Shown here: positions 16,885 through 24,743 of the stretch, in pieces | How the letters are laid out: the number at the start of each line of letters is the position of its first letter | How positions within the stretch are numbered: the stretch's first letter is position 1 | Assembly: GCF_000265385.1 (NCBI RefSeq) | Contig: NC_018013.1 | Coordinates: forward strand, 2,259,001 to 2,323,000 | DNA: 64,000 nucleotides | Direction of reading: 5' to 3' | From: Aequorivita sublithincola DSM 14238 | GTDB taxonomy: Bacteria > Bacteroidota > Bacteroidia > Flavobacteriales > Flavobacteriaceae | Translations under genes and position numbers: made by a program | Notes under the pieces: model-generated | The model's database searches: none | Seen by the model: only the letters and a program-made list of their open reading frames with translations | What the model was told of the DNA's origin: nothing

Positions 16885-16982
16885 TTTTTTAAAGTTTTTT
16901 GAGTTATACGTTTTTAAAATTTATATATAACTGAGGAGTTAAATATGAGTTTTGAATTAGTATGTTAGTGACCTAATCGTAT

Positions 16983-17054
16983 CAAAAATAAACGGTATAT
17001 AATGCTGTGGCAAGACGCAATTAGTATTTGGTGGGGATGGTTTAGAATTTGGTA
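16983..17054 (-). promoter_or_regulatory. LytTR-type box plus promoter of the LamG lipoprotein gene
   Basis: Half-sites TTAGTATTTGGTG (from 17021) and TTAGAATTTGGTA (from 17042) are direct repeats 21 bp apart. Downstream on the minus strand come a -33 CTTG (17011-17014) and a -7 TATTTTTG (16983-16990), 20 bp apart. The box edge is 31 bp from the -7 box, the same as at the other sites. Confidence 0.75.
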
Positions 17055-17119
17055 TTTTTTTTAAATTCGAATAAAGTTTAGCCCGCACTATATTGTTTAA
17101 AGTTTAGAATAACGAATAT

Positions 17120-17983
17120 TTACAATTTTCCCAAAATATCGTTGATTTCGTAATCACTTAGATCGAAGTACTTAGGATCTGATGATTTTTTGAAAGTGGT
17201 AATATCCGTTATCATACTAGGTTTATCACTTTTCTTATTGAAGTAAATACTGCGAACCATCATTCCTCTTGGAAAGTTTTCATCCATTTTGGAGGGAGTG
17301 TTGGAAGCAGTTTCAGTAGCGAAATCTCTAATCTGTCCGCCAAAAAGATGGTTGCCGCTTAGGTCAATACTAATGTCTTGAGTGACCCACGCATACATTT
17401 TCGTGTCTTCTTTTGGGTTGAGATATATATATTTTCTGCAGTTGTAACCATTGATTTCTTTTTGTTCGTTGGTTCGTTCCCATTGTCCGTTATCGTCGTC
17501 AATATCACCTTGACTTTCTGCTATTTTTTCAGCCATCTTTTGAAAATTAATCATTGGCATTTTCATGGCGGTTTTTTCGTTTTCATTCACCATATATGTG
17601 GCGGCACCTTTATAATCGAAGAGCATTCGGGTTTCGTCTTTATCGCCTTCATTCATAATCATACATTCTCCGGTTTCGCCAAAAACCATCTTTGTAGTGT
17701 TAGTGTCATCCAATTTGCCATTTTTTTTGAAAGATTGCATTTGCATCACCAGCGTTGCTTTCACCGGATTTTCTGGAACGGGGTAACGAGTGTCGTTTTC
17801 ATAAGTAATATCTTCAAGTGCCTTCTTGCCCTTTTCTCTTTCGGGTTCGGCATATTTTTCTTCCATGTCTTTCCTAATTTTATTCTTTATTTTTCGATGA
17901 ATAAAGCCTCGTTGGGCTTCTACCGGAGGAGCGATAAAAAGGAAAATTAGGGTGAATAACGAAATGATATACGTCTTTTTCAT
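17120..17983 (-). CDS. DUF4412 domain secreted protein
   Basis: 287 residues with an SPI signal peptide (MKKTYIISLFTLIFLF, cleavage near VEAQ, residue 24). A charged helix (RKDMEEKYAEPEREKGKK) precedes the DUF4412 domain, with YKGAATYMVNENEKTAMKMP, KEINGYNCRKYIY and MYAWVTQDISIDLSG. The YNCRKY...AWVTxxI pattern is shared by GLPGLI/DUF4412-type proteins of Bacteroidota that are predicted to be periplasmic or outer-membrane associated. Function unknown. A LytTR-type box lies directly upstream (18018-18089), so it is likely co-regulated with the sensor operon next to it. Confidence 0.8.
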   Translation of the reverse strand: MKKTYIISLFTLIFLFIAPPVEAQRGFIHRKIKNKIRKDMEEKYAEPEREKGKKALEDITYENDTRYPVPENPVKATLVMQMQSFKKNGKLDDTNTTKMVFGETGECMIMNEGDKDETRMLFDYKGAATYMVNENEKTAMKMPMINFQKMAEKIAESQGDIDDDNGQWERTNEQKEINGYNCRKYIYLNPKEDTKMYAWVTQDISIDLSGNHLFGGQIRDFATETASNTPSKMDENFPRGMMVRSIYFNKKSDKPSMITDITTFKKSSDPKYFDLSDYEINDILGKL

Positions 17984-18017
17984 GATTATTAAGATTTAAG
18001 GTTTTTACGTGTAATAA

Positions 18018-18089
18018 CAAACCTACACTACATAGGCATACGCGTCAACCACCAATTAGTATTTGGCAGCTATGATTTAGAATTGGGTA
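18018..18089 (-). promoter_or_regulatory. LytTR-type box plus promoter of the DUF4412 gene
   Basis: Half-sites TTAGTATTTGGCA (from 18056) and TTAGAATTGGGTA (from 18077) are 21 bp apart. On the minus strand -33 GTTG (18046-18049) and -7 TAGGTTTG (18018-18025) follow with 20-bp spacing. The box-to-(-7) distance, 31 bp, equals that of the LamG gene. Confidence 0.8.
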
Positions 18090-18207
18090 GTGAAACTGAA
18101 AAGAGGCTATAAGAAAGCTATATCAGAAAATAGCTATGCAAGTGTGAAGCAAGAAACGGTTATGAAACAATAAACCGCTTTTTTATATTGGTTACACTTA
18201 TAAATAT

Positions 18208-18966
18208 TTATTTAAACCGAAGCATGGTTTCCAAAATTTCATTGATTTGTTTAGATTTCTGCCTGGAAACTGGAACTTCAGTATCATCTTGCATAATTAA
18301 ACTGCCACCGTGGTGTTTTAAAATTCCTTGTACAAATTGTGGATTTATCAAGTGGGATTGGTGTACTCTTAAAAAACCGTGATCTTGTAATAGTTCTTCA
18401 ATTTCCTTTAATGTTCTACTGATCAAAATCTTGTTTTTATCTTTACAAAAAATATTGGTGTAATTACTATCAGACTGGCAACGAACAATATTCTCTATTT
18501 CCACAATTTTATAACCTACTCCTGTTGGTAATGCTATTTGCGAACATTCCTTGCCTGAATCTTTCAAGTAACCCTGAAATAATTGCCACTGTTTACCACT
18601 GGTTTTTTTGCGTCTTTTTTCCCAGTTTGAAAGTGCTTTTACAATTTCCTTTTCATTTATAGGTTTCAGTAAATAGTTGATAGCACTATAGCGAAATGCC
18701 TTTATAGCATATTGGTCATAAGCTGTAGTGAATATAACATCAAAATCTATTGGAAGTAGGTTATCCAGCAATGTAAACCCATTCATATTTGGCATTTCAA
18801 TATCTAGGAATAATAAATCTGGCGGGTTTTTTTTAATAAATTCCAATCCGTGCAATGGGTTGGTGAAAATGCCAGTAATGGTATAGTCCGCATGTGTTTT
18901 TTCAATTAAACTTTCTAACACGTTTGTGCAGTGCATTTCGTCGTCAATTATTATCACTTTTGTCAT
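18208..18966 (-). CDS. LytTR-family response regulator
   Basis: 252 residues. The receiver domain (1-120) has acidic pocket D8/D9, phosphoacceptor D55 in FLDIEMPN and a conserved Lys in LLKPINEKE. The LytTR DNA-binding domain (about 145-250) shows GYKIVEIENIVRCQSDSNYT, then KILISRTLKEIEELL and FLRVHQSHLINP. LytTR proteins bind pairs of direct repeats spaced about two helical turns apart. Five such pairs are found around this gene, which are its probable targets. The gene is 3 bp behind the sensor kinase gene, in one operon. Confidence 0.93.
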   Translation of the reverse strand: MTKVIIIDDEMHCTNVLESLIEKTHADYTITGIFTNPLHGLEFIKKNPPDLLFLDIEMPNMNGFTLLDNLLPIDFDVIFTTAYDQYAIKAFRYSAINYLLKPINEKEIVKALSNWEKRRKKTSGKQWQLFQGYLKDSGKECSQIALPTGVGYKIVEIENIVRCQSDSNYTNIFCKDKNKILISRTLKEIEELLQDHGFLRVHQSHLINPQFVQGILKHHGGSLIMQDDTEVPVSRQKSKQINEILETMLRFK

Positions 18967-18969
18967 AAC

Positions 18970-20997
18970 TTAATATTGATAGGTTAGTGTGATTCTGGTT
19001 CCTAAAGCGTTTTCGTCTTCCTCAAGATCCGTTGTTTTTAGATGTATGGAATGATCGTTTAGATGGTTATAAAGTGTCAATCGGTCTTGAACAATGGTGG
19101 AACCCATAGAATTATGTAGTTTTTTCTTTTTGGAACTTTCCTTTCTTCCTATTCCGTTATCTTCAATTATGATCTTTAAATCTTCTGAAGTTTCAAAAAT
19201 AATGGTCAAGTTCTTTTTAAATTTTAAACTAGGATGCAATCCGTGCCAGATGGCGTTTTCTACTATAGGTTGCAATAGCAATGGTGGAATGTTGAATTGA
19301 GAAAGTTCCTCCCTAGAAGAAAAGTATATGTTGTATTCAAATTCCTTTCCCATTCTATTTTTTTCTAATGAGAGATATAATTCTAAAATCTCTAACTCTT
19401 CTTCAACCGTAATTTTTTTAAGATTGCTGTTTTGCAAAATTCCTCGAAGCAAACTGGAAAAATCATCCAGATAAGCAATTGCATCATCCTTTCTAAAGGT
19501 CATCATTAAGTGTTTTATTGCACTCAGACTGTTAAAAATGAAATGAGGGTTCATCTGGGAGCGCAGAGCGATCATCTCAGTTTCTCTAATTTTTTGGTTG
19601 AAATCGTTTTTTATTTTCTGCTCTTTCTCCATTTCTATTTCGGAATAGAGTTGAATAAGTTCATCTGTCTTTTCGTTTATCTTCTCATCAAGTTCACGAT
19701 TCATTGTTTCCTGTAAGGTTTGGTTCTCTCGTAATTGGACAATTAGTCTGTAAGAAGTGTCTTCTTTTTCTTTTTGGAGTAGAAAAACATTATGACCCAA
19801 TGCAAGCGAAAAACAATATACCTCTATTAATAAACCAATCTGAAAAATAATGTTTGGGGCTTCCGTAAAAGCTACTATGCTTTCAGAATCATAATGAAAA
19901 GCAGAAGAACCAACATAGGATGCCAATGCAGCTGCTATAAAAAAGAATGATTGACCTAATATGAAAAAGATTAACAACGGATGTTTCACTTTAAGAAGTA
20001 TCCAAACAAATAAAGCCAAATTCAAGGGAAGAATAATTATTCTAACTATTGAAAATAGTAGTCCATTTAAATATTTATCGTGAAAATAATAGGTGGAAAA
20101 AATATAGGCGATGGCATATAAAAAACAAACATATCCAAAGTATTTGAGCACTCGTGCTAATGACTTATTATACTTTTTTATTGTGAGCAAATGATTAATG
20201 AAAAAGATATAAAACCCTATAAAAGCAAATTGAATCGGCTCATTTAAATTATAAGCGAGTTTTGGAAAATACTGAAAAACATTTCCTATTGGTCCTGCGG
20301 TTCTTCCAAGAATTATCAAGCCATATAAAAGTTGAAAAAATAAATATCCTAAATAATACAAGTAAAGTTTAGCAGACATTCGCAACCAGAATACTACGGT
20401 AAAAAGTATTATGGTTAATAAGGATATGGTATAAAAATAGATAAATGCAATCGTGTTCGTTTGGTTTTTATTGCCACTTCGTGAATACTTTATATAACCT
20501 TTTCCGCTGTATAATGTAGGGTAGCTATTTACTCGAGGTTGGTGATACGTTTTTAATTTTACGTAAATCTGTGATTTTTGAAAAGGTGCTAATGTTAGTT
20601 CTGTGAAAAAATCTGTTGCTTTATCAGTGTCTTTGGACAATGGCACGAAAATTCCATCTTTCCATTTTTTGAAAGCATTTCCATTTTGCTGAAAGATTGT
20701 AGTAACGTGATTTTTACTATACAGATAGTTGTGAAGTGTATCATCGCTACGGTTTTCAATTTGAAACTTTAACCATATAGCGGTTTTTGAAGTAGCGTTA
20801 TAATTTAAATTATATTGTTTCCATCCAGTCTTTGTTTGAATCTCTTCAAAAGTTGTTTTTGGGTCGGTTCGGAGTACTTCAACTTCCTCATTATTTAATA
20901 AAGACAACTTATATGATATAGAATCAGCAACAATCTGACCGTGTAAATGTGTCAAACTGGCTAAAAAACAAAACGTTATTAAGAAGTAGATTCTCAT
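18970..20997 (-). CDS. LytS-type sensor histidine kinase with 7TMR-DISM sensor
   Basis: 675 residues. A signal peptide or first helix (about 1-20) is followed by an extracytoplasmic 7TMR-DISMED2 domain (about 30-165, KTAIWLKFQIENRSDD), seven transmembrane helices (about 185-400), a coiled coil (about 405-470), and a His_kinase domain with the LytS-type motif SQMNPHFIFNSLSAIKH (H485). The ATP-binding part has PLLLQPIVENAIWHG and EDNGIGR. The sensor domain type is often associated with carbohydrate-like ligands. It pairs with the LytTR regulator downstream and has a LytTR-type box upstream (21006-21076), implying autoregulation. Confidence 0.92.
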   Translation of the reverse strand: MRIYFLITFCFLASLTHLHGQIVADSISYKLSLLNNEEVEVLRTDPKTTFEEIQTKTGWKQYNLNYNATSKTAIWLKFQIENRSDDTLHNYLYSKNHVTTIFQQNGNAFKKWKDGIFVPLSKDTDKATDFFTELTLAPFQKSQIYVKLKTYHQPRVNSYPTLYSGKGYIKYSRSGNKNQTNTIAFIYFYTISLLTIILFTVVFWLRMSAKLYLYYLGYLFFQLLYGLIILGRTAGPIGNVFQYFPKLAYNLNEPIQFAFIGFYIFFINHLLTIKKYNKSLARVLKYFGYVCFLYAIAYIFSTYYFHDKYLNGLLFSIVRIIILPLNLALFVWILLKVKHPLLIFFILGQSFFFIAAALASYVGSSAFHYDSESIVAFTEAPNIIFQIGLLIEVYCFSLALGHNVFLLQKEKEDTSYRLIVQLRENQTLQETMNRELDEKINEKTDELIQLYSEIEMEKEQKIKNDFNQKIRETEMIALRSQMNPHFIFNSLSAIKHLMMTFRKDDAIAYLDDFSSLLRGILQNSNLKKITVEEELEILELYLSLEKNRMGKEFEYNIYFSSREELSQFNIPPLLLQPIVENAIWHGLHPSLKFKKNLTIIFETSEDLKIIIEDNGIGRKESSKKKKLHNSMGSTIVQDRLTLYNHLNDHSIHLKTTDLEEDENALGTRITLTYQY

Positions 20998-21005
20998 CAG
21001 TTTAG

Positions 21006-21076
21006 CTAAAATACTATACTATCTGCTTTACACCTGACAATTTTAGCATTTGGTCACTTTTACTTAGTATTCGGTA
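21006..21076 (-). promoter_or_regulatory. LytTR-type box upstream of the sensor kinase gene
   Basis: Half-sites TTAGCATTTGGTC (from 21043) and TTAGTATTCGGTA (from 21064) are 21 bp apart, oriented as at the LamG and DUF4412 genes. A weak -7 (TATTTTAG, 21006-21013) lies 30 bp away. No -33 is recognisable, as might be expected if the regulator is needed for activity. Confidence 0.65.
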
Positions 21077-21090
21077 GTTTTATGGGTCCT

Positions 21091-21162
21091 TACTGAATTC
21101 TAATCCATAGTAGCCAAATTCTAAGTACATATTTCAGGTTATAGATCTTCCCTATAAGTTTG
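21091..21162 (+). promoter_or_regulatory. LytTR-type box plus promoter of the T9SS protein gene
   Basis: Read on the minus strand, half-sites TTAGAATTTGGCT and TTAGAATTCAGTA lie 21 bp apart (21091-21124), so the box has the same geometry relative to this + strand gene as the others have to theirs. A -7 box TAAGTTTG (21155-21162) starts exactly 31 bp past the box. The leader to the ATG at 21294 is about 125 bases. Confidence 0.8.
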
Positions 21163-21293
21163 TCTTCGATATTCATATTGTAATTTTTTCAAAGATTTTA
21201 AAAATGCAATAATGACTTACCGAGGAATTTTTTTCAATTCACTTTTATAACTCCTCAATTAAATAAGTGAACTAAAAATAATTAAAACACAAA

Positions 21294-23003
21294 ATGATGA
21301 AAAATGTAATTACCTTTTTAATGTGCACACTTTGTATCCTTACGGGGATGGCACAAGCAGACCTTAACGGGAACGGGATGATAATTCCCGAAAGAACACC
21401 AGAGCTCCAAGCCCTGTACCTACAATCCAAACAACTGGAAATTAAAGGCACTGCGGCAGAAATAAACGCAAACCGCCTTGCCATAAAAGCCGCTTGGGAG
21501 CAAGTAGATCCCGCAGTGGCCGCGCTGTACAAACCCATTGAAACAACAGGCGTTGGCCCCACAATGGTGGAACGCGAAATAAACCCCGACCAAGCGCAGC
21601 CCATTTCTCGGGCGCCAGAAGATTGGAGCACAGACCTTCTGTTGCGCGAGGGTTATATAGACGGATTGGACATGGACGTTGCCGGCAATGGCGATATCTA
21701 TATTGCCGCCTATGAAAATTATGTGGGAAGTGGATTTGATGATTCAGTCACCTATATATACCGTTCAACCGATGGTGGTAATTCTTTCGTGTTATGGAAA
21801 GAGAATCTGGTAATCTCCTCCGAACTCTCGAAGATTCAACTAATTTCAATGGATGGTAATGGTGTTGATTATCTATTGCTTTATGAGTTATTCGATAACG
21901 GACAATTCACTGTTGCTAGATGGAAAATGTCTAGCGGTGATTTTGACTTTGATCCTGTTGCAAGTTCCATAACCGATTTCAGCGTGGATCGCAATTATAC
22001 ATTAGATACCAGCGCACAAAGGGTTTTTGCGACCTATCAAAAATCAGATCAGATAACGTATTCCGCACGTAGTACTGCGGGTAGCTATGGTTTTGATTGG
22101 GTAGATGAATTTAGGTTTGGAATTGTTGGAGAGCAAATAGACTTTGCTTATGGCTTAAATGGTGGATGTTACACCACATTTATTGGCTTCAATTCCAAAA
22201 ATCTTAAAGCTATGGAGAATTCTAGCTTTAATGATCCCGCATCCTGGAGCTCAGCAGTGAATCTAACAGACAGTAGCATAACAGAAGTAATAAACCCCAC
22301 TATACGAGCGGCTAGATTAGAAATGTCTAACGATAAGGTCATTATTTGGGCTTCACAAAGACCAACTGGATCATCCGAAGGTTACGATGGATTGGGAATG
22401 AAGCGCGTCAATGGTGCTAACTATATCAATTTTAGCGGTTTTCCTGCAGGAGGTTCACAATGGAGCATTGCACAAACCGATAGTTGGGTGCGCAAAGTTA
22501 ATGGTTCAGAGGAGATTCGCTTATCCTATGTTCGCGATAATATACCAAATAATGAGAATGATGTAAATCGATCTCTAACCTTTAATGGGACAGACTTCGA
22601 TCCCTTCGAACCAGTAGCAGATACCTCCGTCAACGTTTTTGAGGGCTTTTCCTCCGCTATTGCGGAAACCAGTGATGGTTTACCTTGTATGGCTTTTGCA
22701 GGTACTTCTGGATCTGATGGCTATAACCTTTACTTTGATGCCAAATCCACTTTGGGTATAGAAGAAAATAGTCTGGATGGATTCACTTTTTATCCTAACC
22801 CAGCCCAGGATATTATAAATATTTCAGCAAAAAGTACTGTTGAAAAGATTGGAATTTACTCTTTGTTGGGACAAGAAGTGATGCAACTTTCTCCAGAACA
22901 GAAAAGTCCATCCCTCAACGTTTCGTCGCTTGCGTCTGGCGTATATGTGATGAAGGTTGAGGTAGATGGCCAAATTGGAACCTATAAAATTATTAAGAAG
23001 TAA
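21294..23003 (+). CDS. T9SS-secreted protein with BNR/sialidase-like propeller
   Basis: 569 residues. A signal peptide (cleavage near GMAQ-A, residue 20) precedes a helical N-terminal region (about 25-110), then a beta-propeller-like part with an Asp-box-type phrase (YRSTDGGNSFVLW, about 161), and a type IX secretion sorting domain at the end (FYPNPAQDIINIS, then SLASGVYVMKVEV and YKIIKK). It should be exported through the outer membrane by T9SS. The first about 130 codons are clearly richer in G+C than the rest, which hints at a mosaic origin. A LytTR-type promoter precedes it. Substrate unknown; sialidase catalytic residues are not identifiable. Confidence 0.82.
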   Translation: MMKNVITFLMCTLCILTGMAQADLNGNGMIIPERTPELQALYLQSKQLEIKGTAAEINANRLAIKAAWEQVDPAVAALYKPIETTGVGPTMVEREINPDQAQPISRAPEDWSTDLLLREGYIDGLDMDVAGNGDIYIAAYENYVGSGFDDSVTYIYRSTDGGNSFVLWKENLVISSELSKIQLISMDGNGVDYLLLYELFDNGQFTVARWKMSSGDFDFDPVASSITDFSVDRNYTLDTSAQRVFATYQKSDQITYSARSTAGSYGFDWVDEFRFGIVGEQIDFAYGLNGGCYTTFIGFNSKNLKAMENSSFNDPASWSSAVNLTDSSITEVINPTIRAARLEMSNDKVIIWASQRPTGSSEGYDGLGMKRVNGANYINFSGFPAGGSQWSIAQTDSWVRKVNGSEEIRLSYVRDNIPNNENDVNRSLTFNGTDFDPFEPVADTSVNVFEGFSSAIAETSDGLPCMAFAGTSGSDGYNLYFDAKSTLGIEENSLDGFTFYPNPAQDIINISAKSTVEKIGIYSLLGQEVMQLSPEQKSPSLNVSSLASGVYVMKVEVDGQIGTYKIIKK

Positions 23004-23032
23004 AAAAGCGATTGTTTGATTAGTAAAGAAAT

Positions 23033-23062
23033 GGAGCTGCTTAACTGCGGCTCTTTTCTTTT
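23033..23062 (+). terminator. Terminator of the T9SS protein gene
   Basis: GAGCTGC and GCGGCTC pair (one U-G) around TTAACT and are followed by TTTTCTTTTTT. It ends just before the next LytTR-type box. Confidence 0.8.
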
Positions 23063-23063
23063 T

Positions 23064-23135
23064 TACTGAATTCTAATCCATAACCTCCAAATGCTAAGTA
23101 GGGGTTTCGGATTAGCTTTCTTCCTTATAAGTTTG
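23064..23135 (+). promoter_or_regulatory. Fifth LytTR-type box plus promoter
   Basis: Read on the minus strand, half-sites TTAGCATTTGGAG and TTAGAATTCAGTA lie 21 bp apart (23064-23097). A -7 box TAAGTTTG (23128-23135) starts 31 bp past the box, as at the preceding gene. About three quarters of the positions match the copy at 21091-21162, including the -7 box. It is positioned to drive the lipoprotein gene at 23378, with a remnant of a T9SS tail inside the leader. Confidence 0.75.
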
Positions 23136-23171
23136 CCCTAGAATTTGAAATGCTATCACACTAAAAAAAAT

Positions 23172-23257
23172 AAAGTCCATCCTTCAACTTTTCATCACTA
23201 GTATTAGGAGAAAATGTGGTGGAAGTTGAAGCGGATGGCCAAATAGATCCTTTGAAA
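23172..23257 (+). pseudogene. Remnant of a T9SS sorting-domain tail, duplicate of the preceding gene's end
   Basis: The stretch reads KSPSFNFSSLVLGENVVEV, then EADGQIDPLK and TAA, and aligns with the last 30 residues of the protein ending at 23003 (KSPSLNVSSLASGVYVMKV, EVDGQIGTYK). No start codon or upstream coding sequence remains. With the duplicated LytTR promoter just before it, this looks like a tandem second copy that lost almost its entire body. Confidence 0.85.
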
Positions 23258-23377
23258 TAAATTCATTTAAAAGACTTCTTATTATTTTGAATCTCCAAAC
23301 GGACTTGTTATTTAATAAAGTTGATTAGTGAAGGAAAGTATCTCCAAAAGCATAAAAAGATTATTAAAACCGAAAAA

Positions 23378-24115
23378 ATGCATCAATCAAAAAAACTGTT
23401 CCTATTTAATTTCTTGTTTATATGTGTTACAATCGCGGCAATTACAGGTTGTAATGAGAATAAGAAAGGCTCAAACAATCTGAACTCTACTGAGTCTATT
23501 GTATCATCTGACAATACAGCCTGCTTTGAAAAATACAAAACAGATTTAATGAGCATGCTCACAAAAGAAGAGATTCTATCAGGCTATAAAGGCGATATGG
23601 CAGGCGCCGAACTAAAGTCAGATTTAAGGGAAAAATATAGCAGTTTTTCTTCTTATACTTATTCTTGGCTAGGCGATCCAGATCGTGCGGAACGGATTAT
23701 GGCCAGCGGAAGAGATTTCGGGCCTATGAATTATAGAATTGGCGTAGGATATTTGGATTTTTACAAAGAAGGGACCAAATTCATAATTAAGAACTTTACA
23801 AGTACCTATAATCTTACAGATGCGAAAAAAGCCGCAGCTAAGGAAGCAATAAATAAAGAGCTTGAAAAGCAAGGTGTTGATACTAAAACAAAAAAAACAT
23901 CCAAAGCAATCACAAATTCCATAATTCCAGATCTTAAATTTACACCTGTAGAAGGTATTGGTGACGCTGCTGTTTGGAGTTATATAGACAGTAGCTTGAT
24001 TGTTCTAAAAGGAAGAACGAAATTCAGAGTAATAGTAGATGTTAGCGATAACCATGAAGAAGATGTGGCCTTGGCCAAAAAATTAGCTCAGATAATTTTG
24101 GATAAATGTGAATAA
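23378..24115 (+). CDS. Lipoprotein of unknown function, paralogue of the protein at 12534-13133
   Basis: 245 residues from the ATG at 23378; an upstream in-frame start adds a lysine-rich stretch that would spoil the signal. The signal MHQSKKLFLFNFLFICVTIAAITGC ends in lipobox AITGC (C25). The mature domain carries CFEKYKTDLMSMLTKEEIL, a charged central helix (KKAAAKEAINKELEK), the phrase GIGDAAVWSYIDSSLIVL and the end VALAKKLAQIILDKC. The same elements occur in the paralogue. The gene sits behind a LytTR-type promoter (23064-23135), so regulation by the neighbouring two-component system is plausible. Confidence 0.75.
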   Translation: MHQSKKLFLFNFLFICVTIAAITGCNENKKGSNNLNSTESIVSSDNTACFEKYKTDLMSMLTKEEILSGYKGDMAGAELKSDLREKYSSFSSYTYSWLGDPDRAERIMASGRDFGPMNYRIGVGYLDFYKEGTKFIIKNFTSTYNLTDAKKAAAKEAINKELEKQGVDTKTKKTSKAITNSIIPDLKFTPVEGIGDAAVWSYIDSSLIVLKGRTKFRVIVDVSDNHEEDVALAKKLAQIILDKCE

Positions 24116-24165
24116 ACTATTCATATAAAGAAAAACCCGTGATATCTAAATCACAACATTTAACT

Positions 24166-24190
24166 ATGTCGGAAATCGACATTTTATTTT
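24166..24190 (+). terminator. Terminator after the lipoprotein gene
   Basis: ATGTCG (24166-24171) and CGACAT (24177-24182) form a stem with loop GAAAT, followed by TTTATTTT. Confidence 0.7.
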
Positions 24191-24240
24191 AAGAGCAATG
24201 AGAGAAGTAATAATTCGCTCACTGATTAACTAAGTTTAAG

Positions 24241-24280
24241 AACCTTTCTGAAGAATTTATTTTTCAAGAAGGTTTTTTTA
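24241..24280 (+). terminator. Second tandem terminator
   Basis: AACCTTTCTGAA pairs imperfectly with TTCAAGAAGGTT and runs into seven T residues (24273-24279). It backs up the hairpin at 24166-24190. Confidence 0.6.
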
Positions 24281-24349
24281 TTGCTAAGAGTAGCTTTCCA
24301 ATTTTATTGAGAGAAATTTCATATCCACTCATCTTATTTCCCGATTGAG

Positions 24350-24357
24350 TATCTTTG
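24350..24357 (+). promoter_or_regulatory. -7 promoter element (TATCTTTG)
   Basis: Perfect TATCTTTG 16 bp before the ATG at 24374. A -33 element is not obvious, so the leader must be very short. Confidence 0.55.
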
Positions 24358-24373
24358 GAATAAAACTGTATCT

Positions 24374-24679
24374 ATGAAAAATTCGCAGAGATTCAGATTT
24401 CCAAAAACCGTTCTGTTCGGTATAACTGCGCTGTACATCGTATTAATGCTCGCTACTTATTTTCTATATTATAAAGAACCTGTAATAATCTGCGCCCAAA
24501 GAATGTTGGTAGGCCAGTCTATAGCCTTGGTTTTTCAAGTAGTGTTGAATTACGTTAACTATCATTCCAAACAAAAAATCGTTATTCTTGCCACGCTGTT
24601 CGTTAGTACCATGCTTCTTATGGGAGCGCTTTCTGCCTTTTTCAATCTGGGATTAATGTGCGAATTCTATGGATTTTAA
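24374..24679 (+). CDS. Small integral membrane protein of unknown function
   Basis: 101 residues with three hydrophobic helices: TVLFGITALYIVLMLATYFLY (about 12-33), a region near SIALVFQVVLNYV (about 49-62) and IVILATLFVSTMLLMGALSAF (about 69-89). The N-terminus is basic, so it is probably cytoplasmic. The segment after the first helix (YKEPVIICAQRM) carries a cysteine that may be conserved. It is 64 bp ahead of the lipoprotein gene at 24744 and may be co-transcribed. I recognise no family. Confidence 0.65.
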   Translation: MKNSQRFRFPKTVLFGITALYIVLMLATYFLYYKEPVIICAQRMLVGQSIALVFQVVLNYVNYHSKQKIVILATLFVSTMLLMGALSAFFNLGLMCEFYGF

Positions 24680-24743
24680 AAATGAATGAAAACGCTACTT
24701 TTAAAGAACATACCTTCCCGAACTTAGTATAAATATTTAGCCG

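Noticed and set aside
17378..17950. 190-codon open frame antisense to the DUF4412 gene
   Set aside because: Phe/His/Ile-rich composition with no family match; it is the complement of a good gene with signal peptide and promoter.
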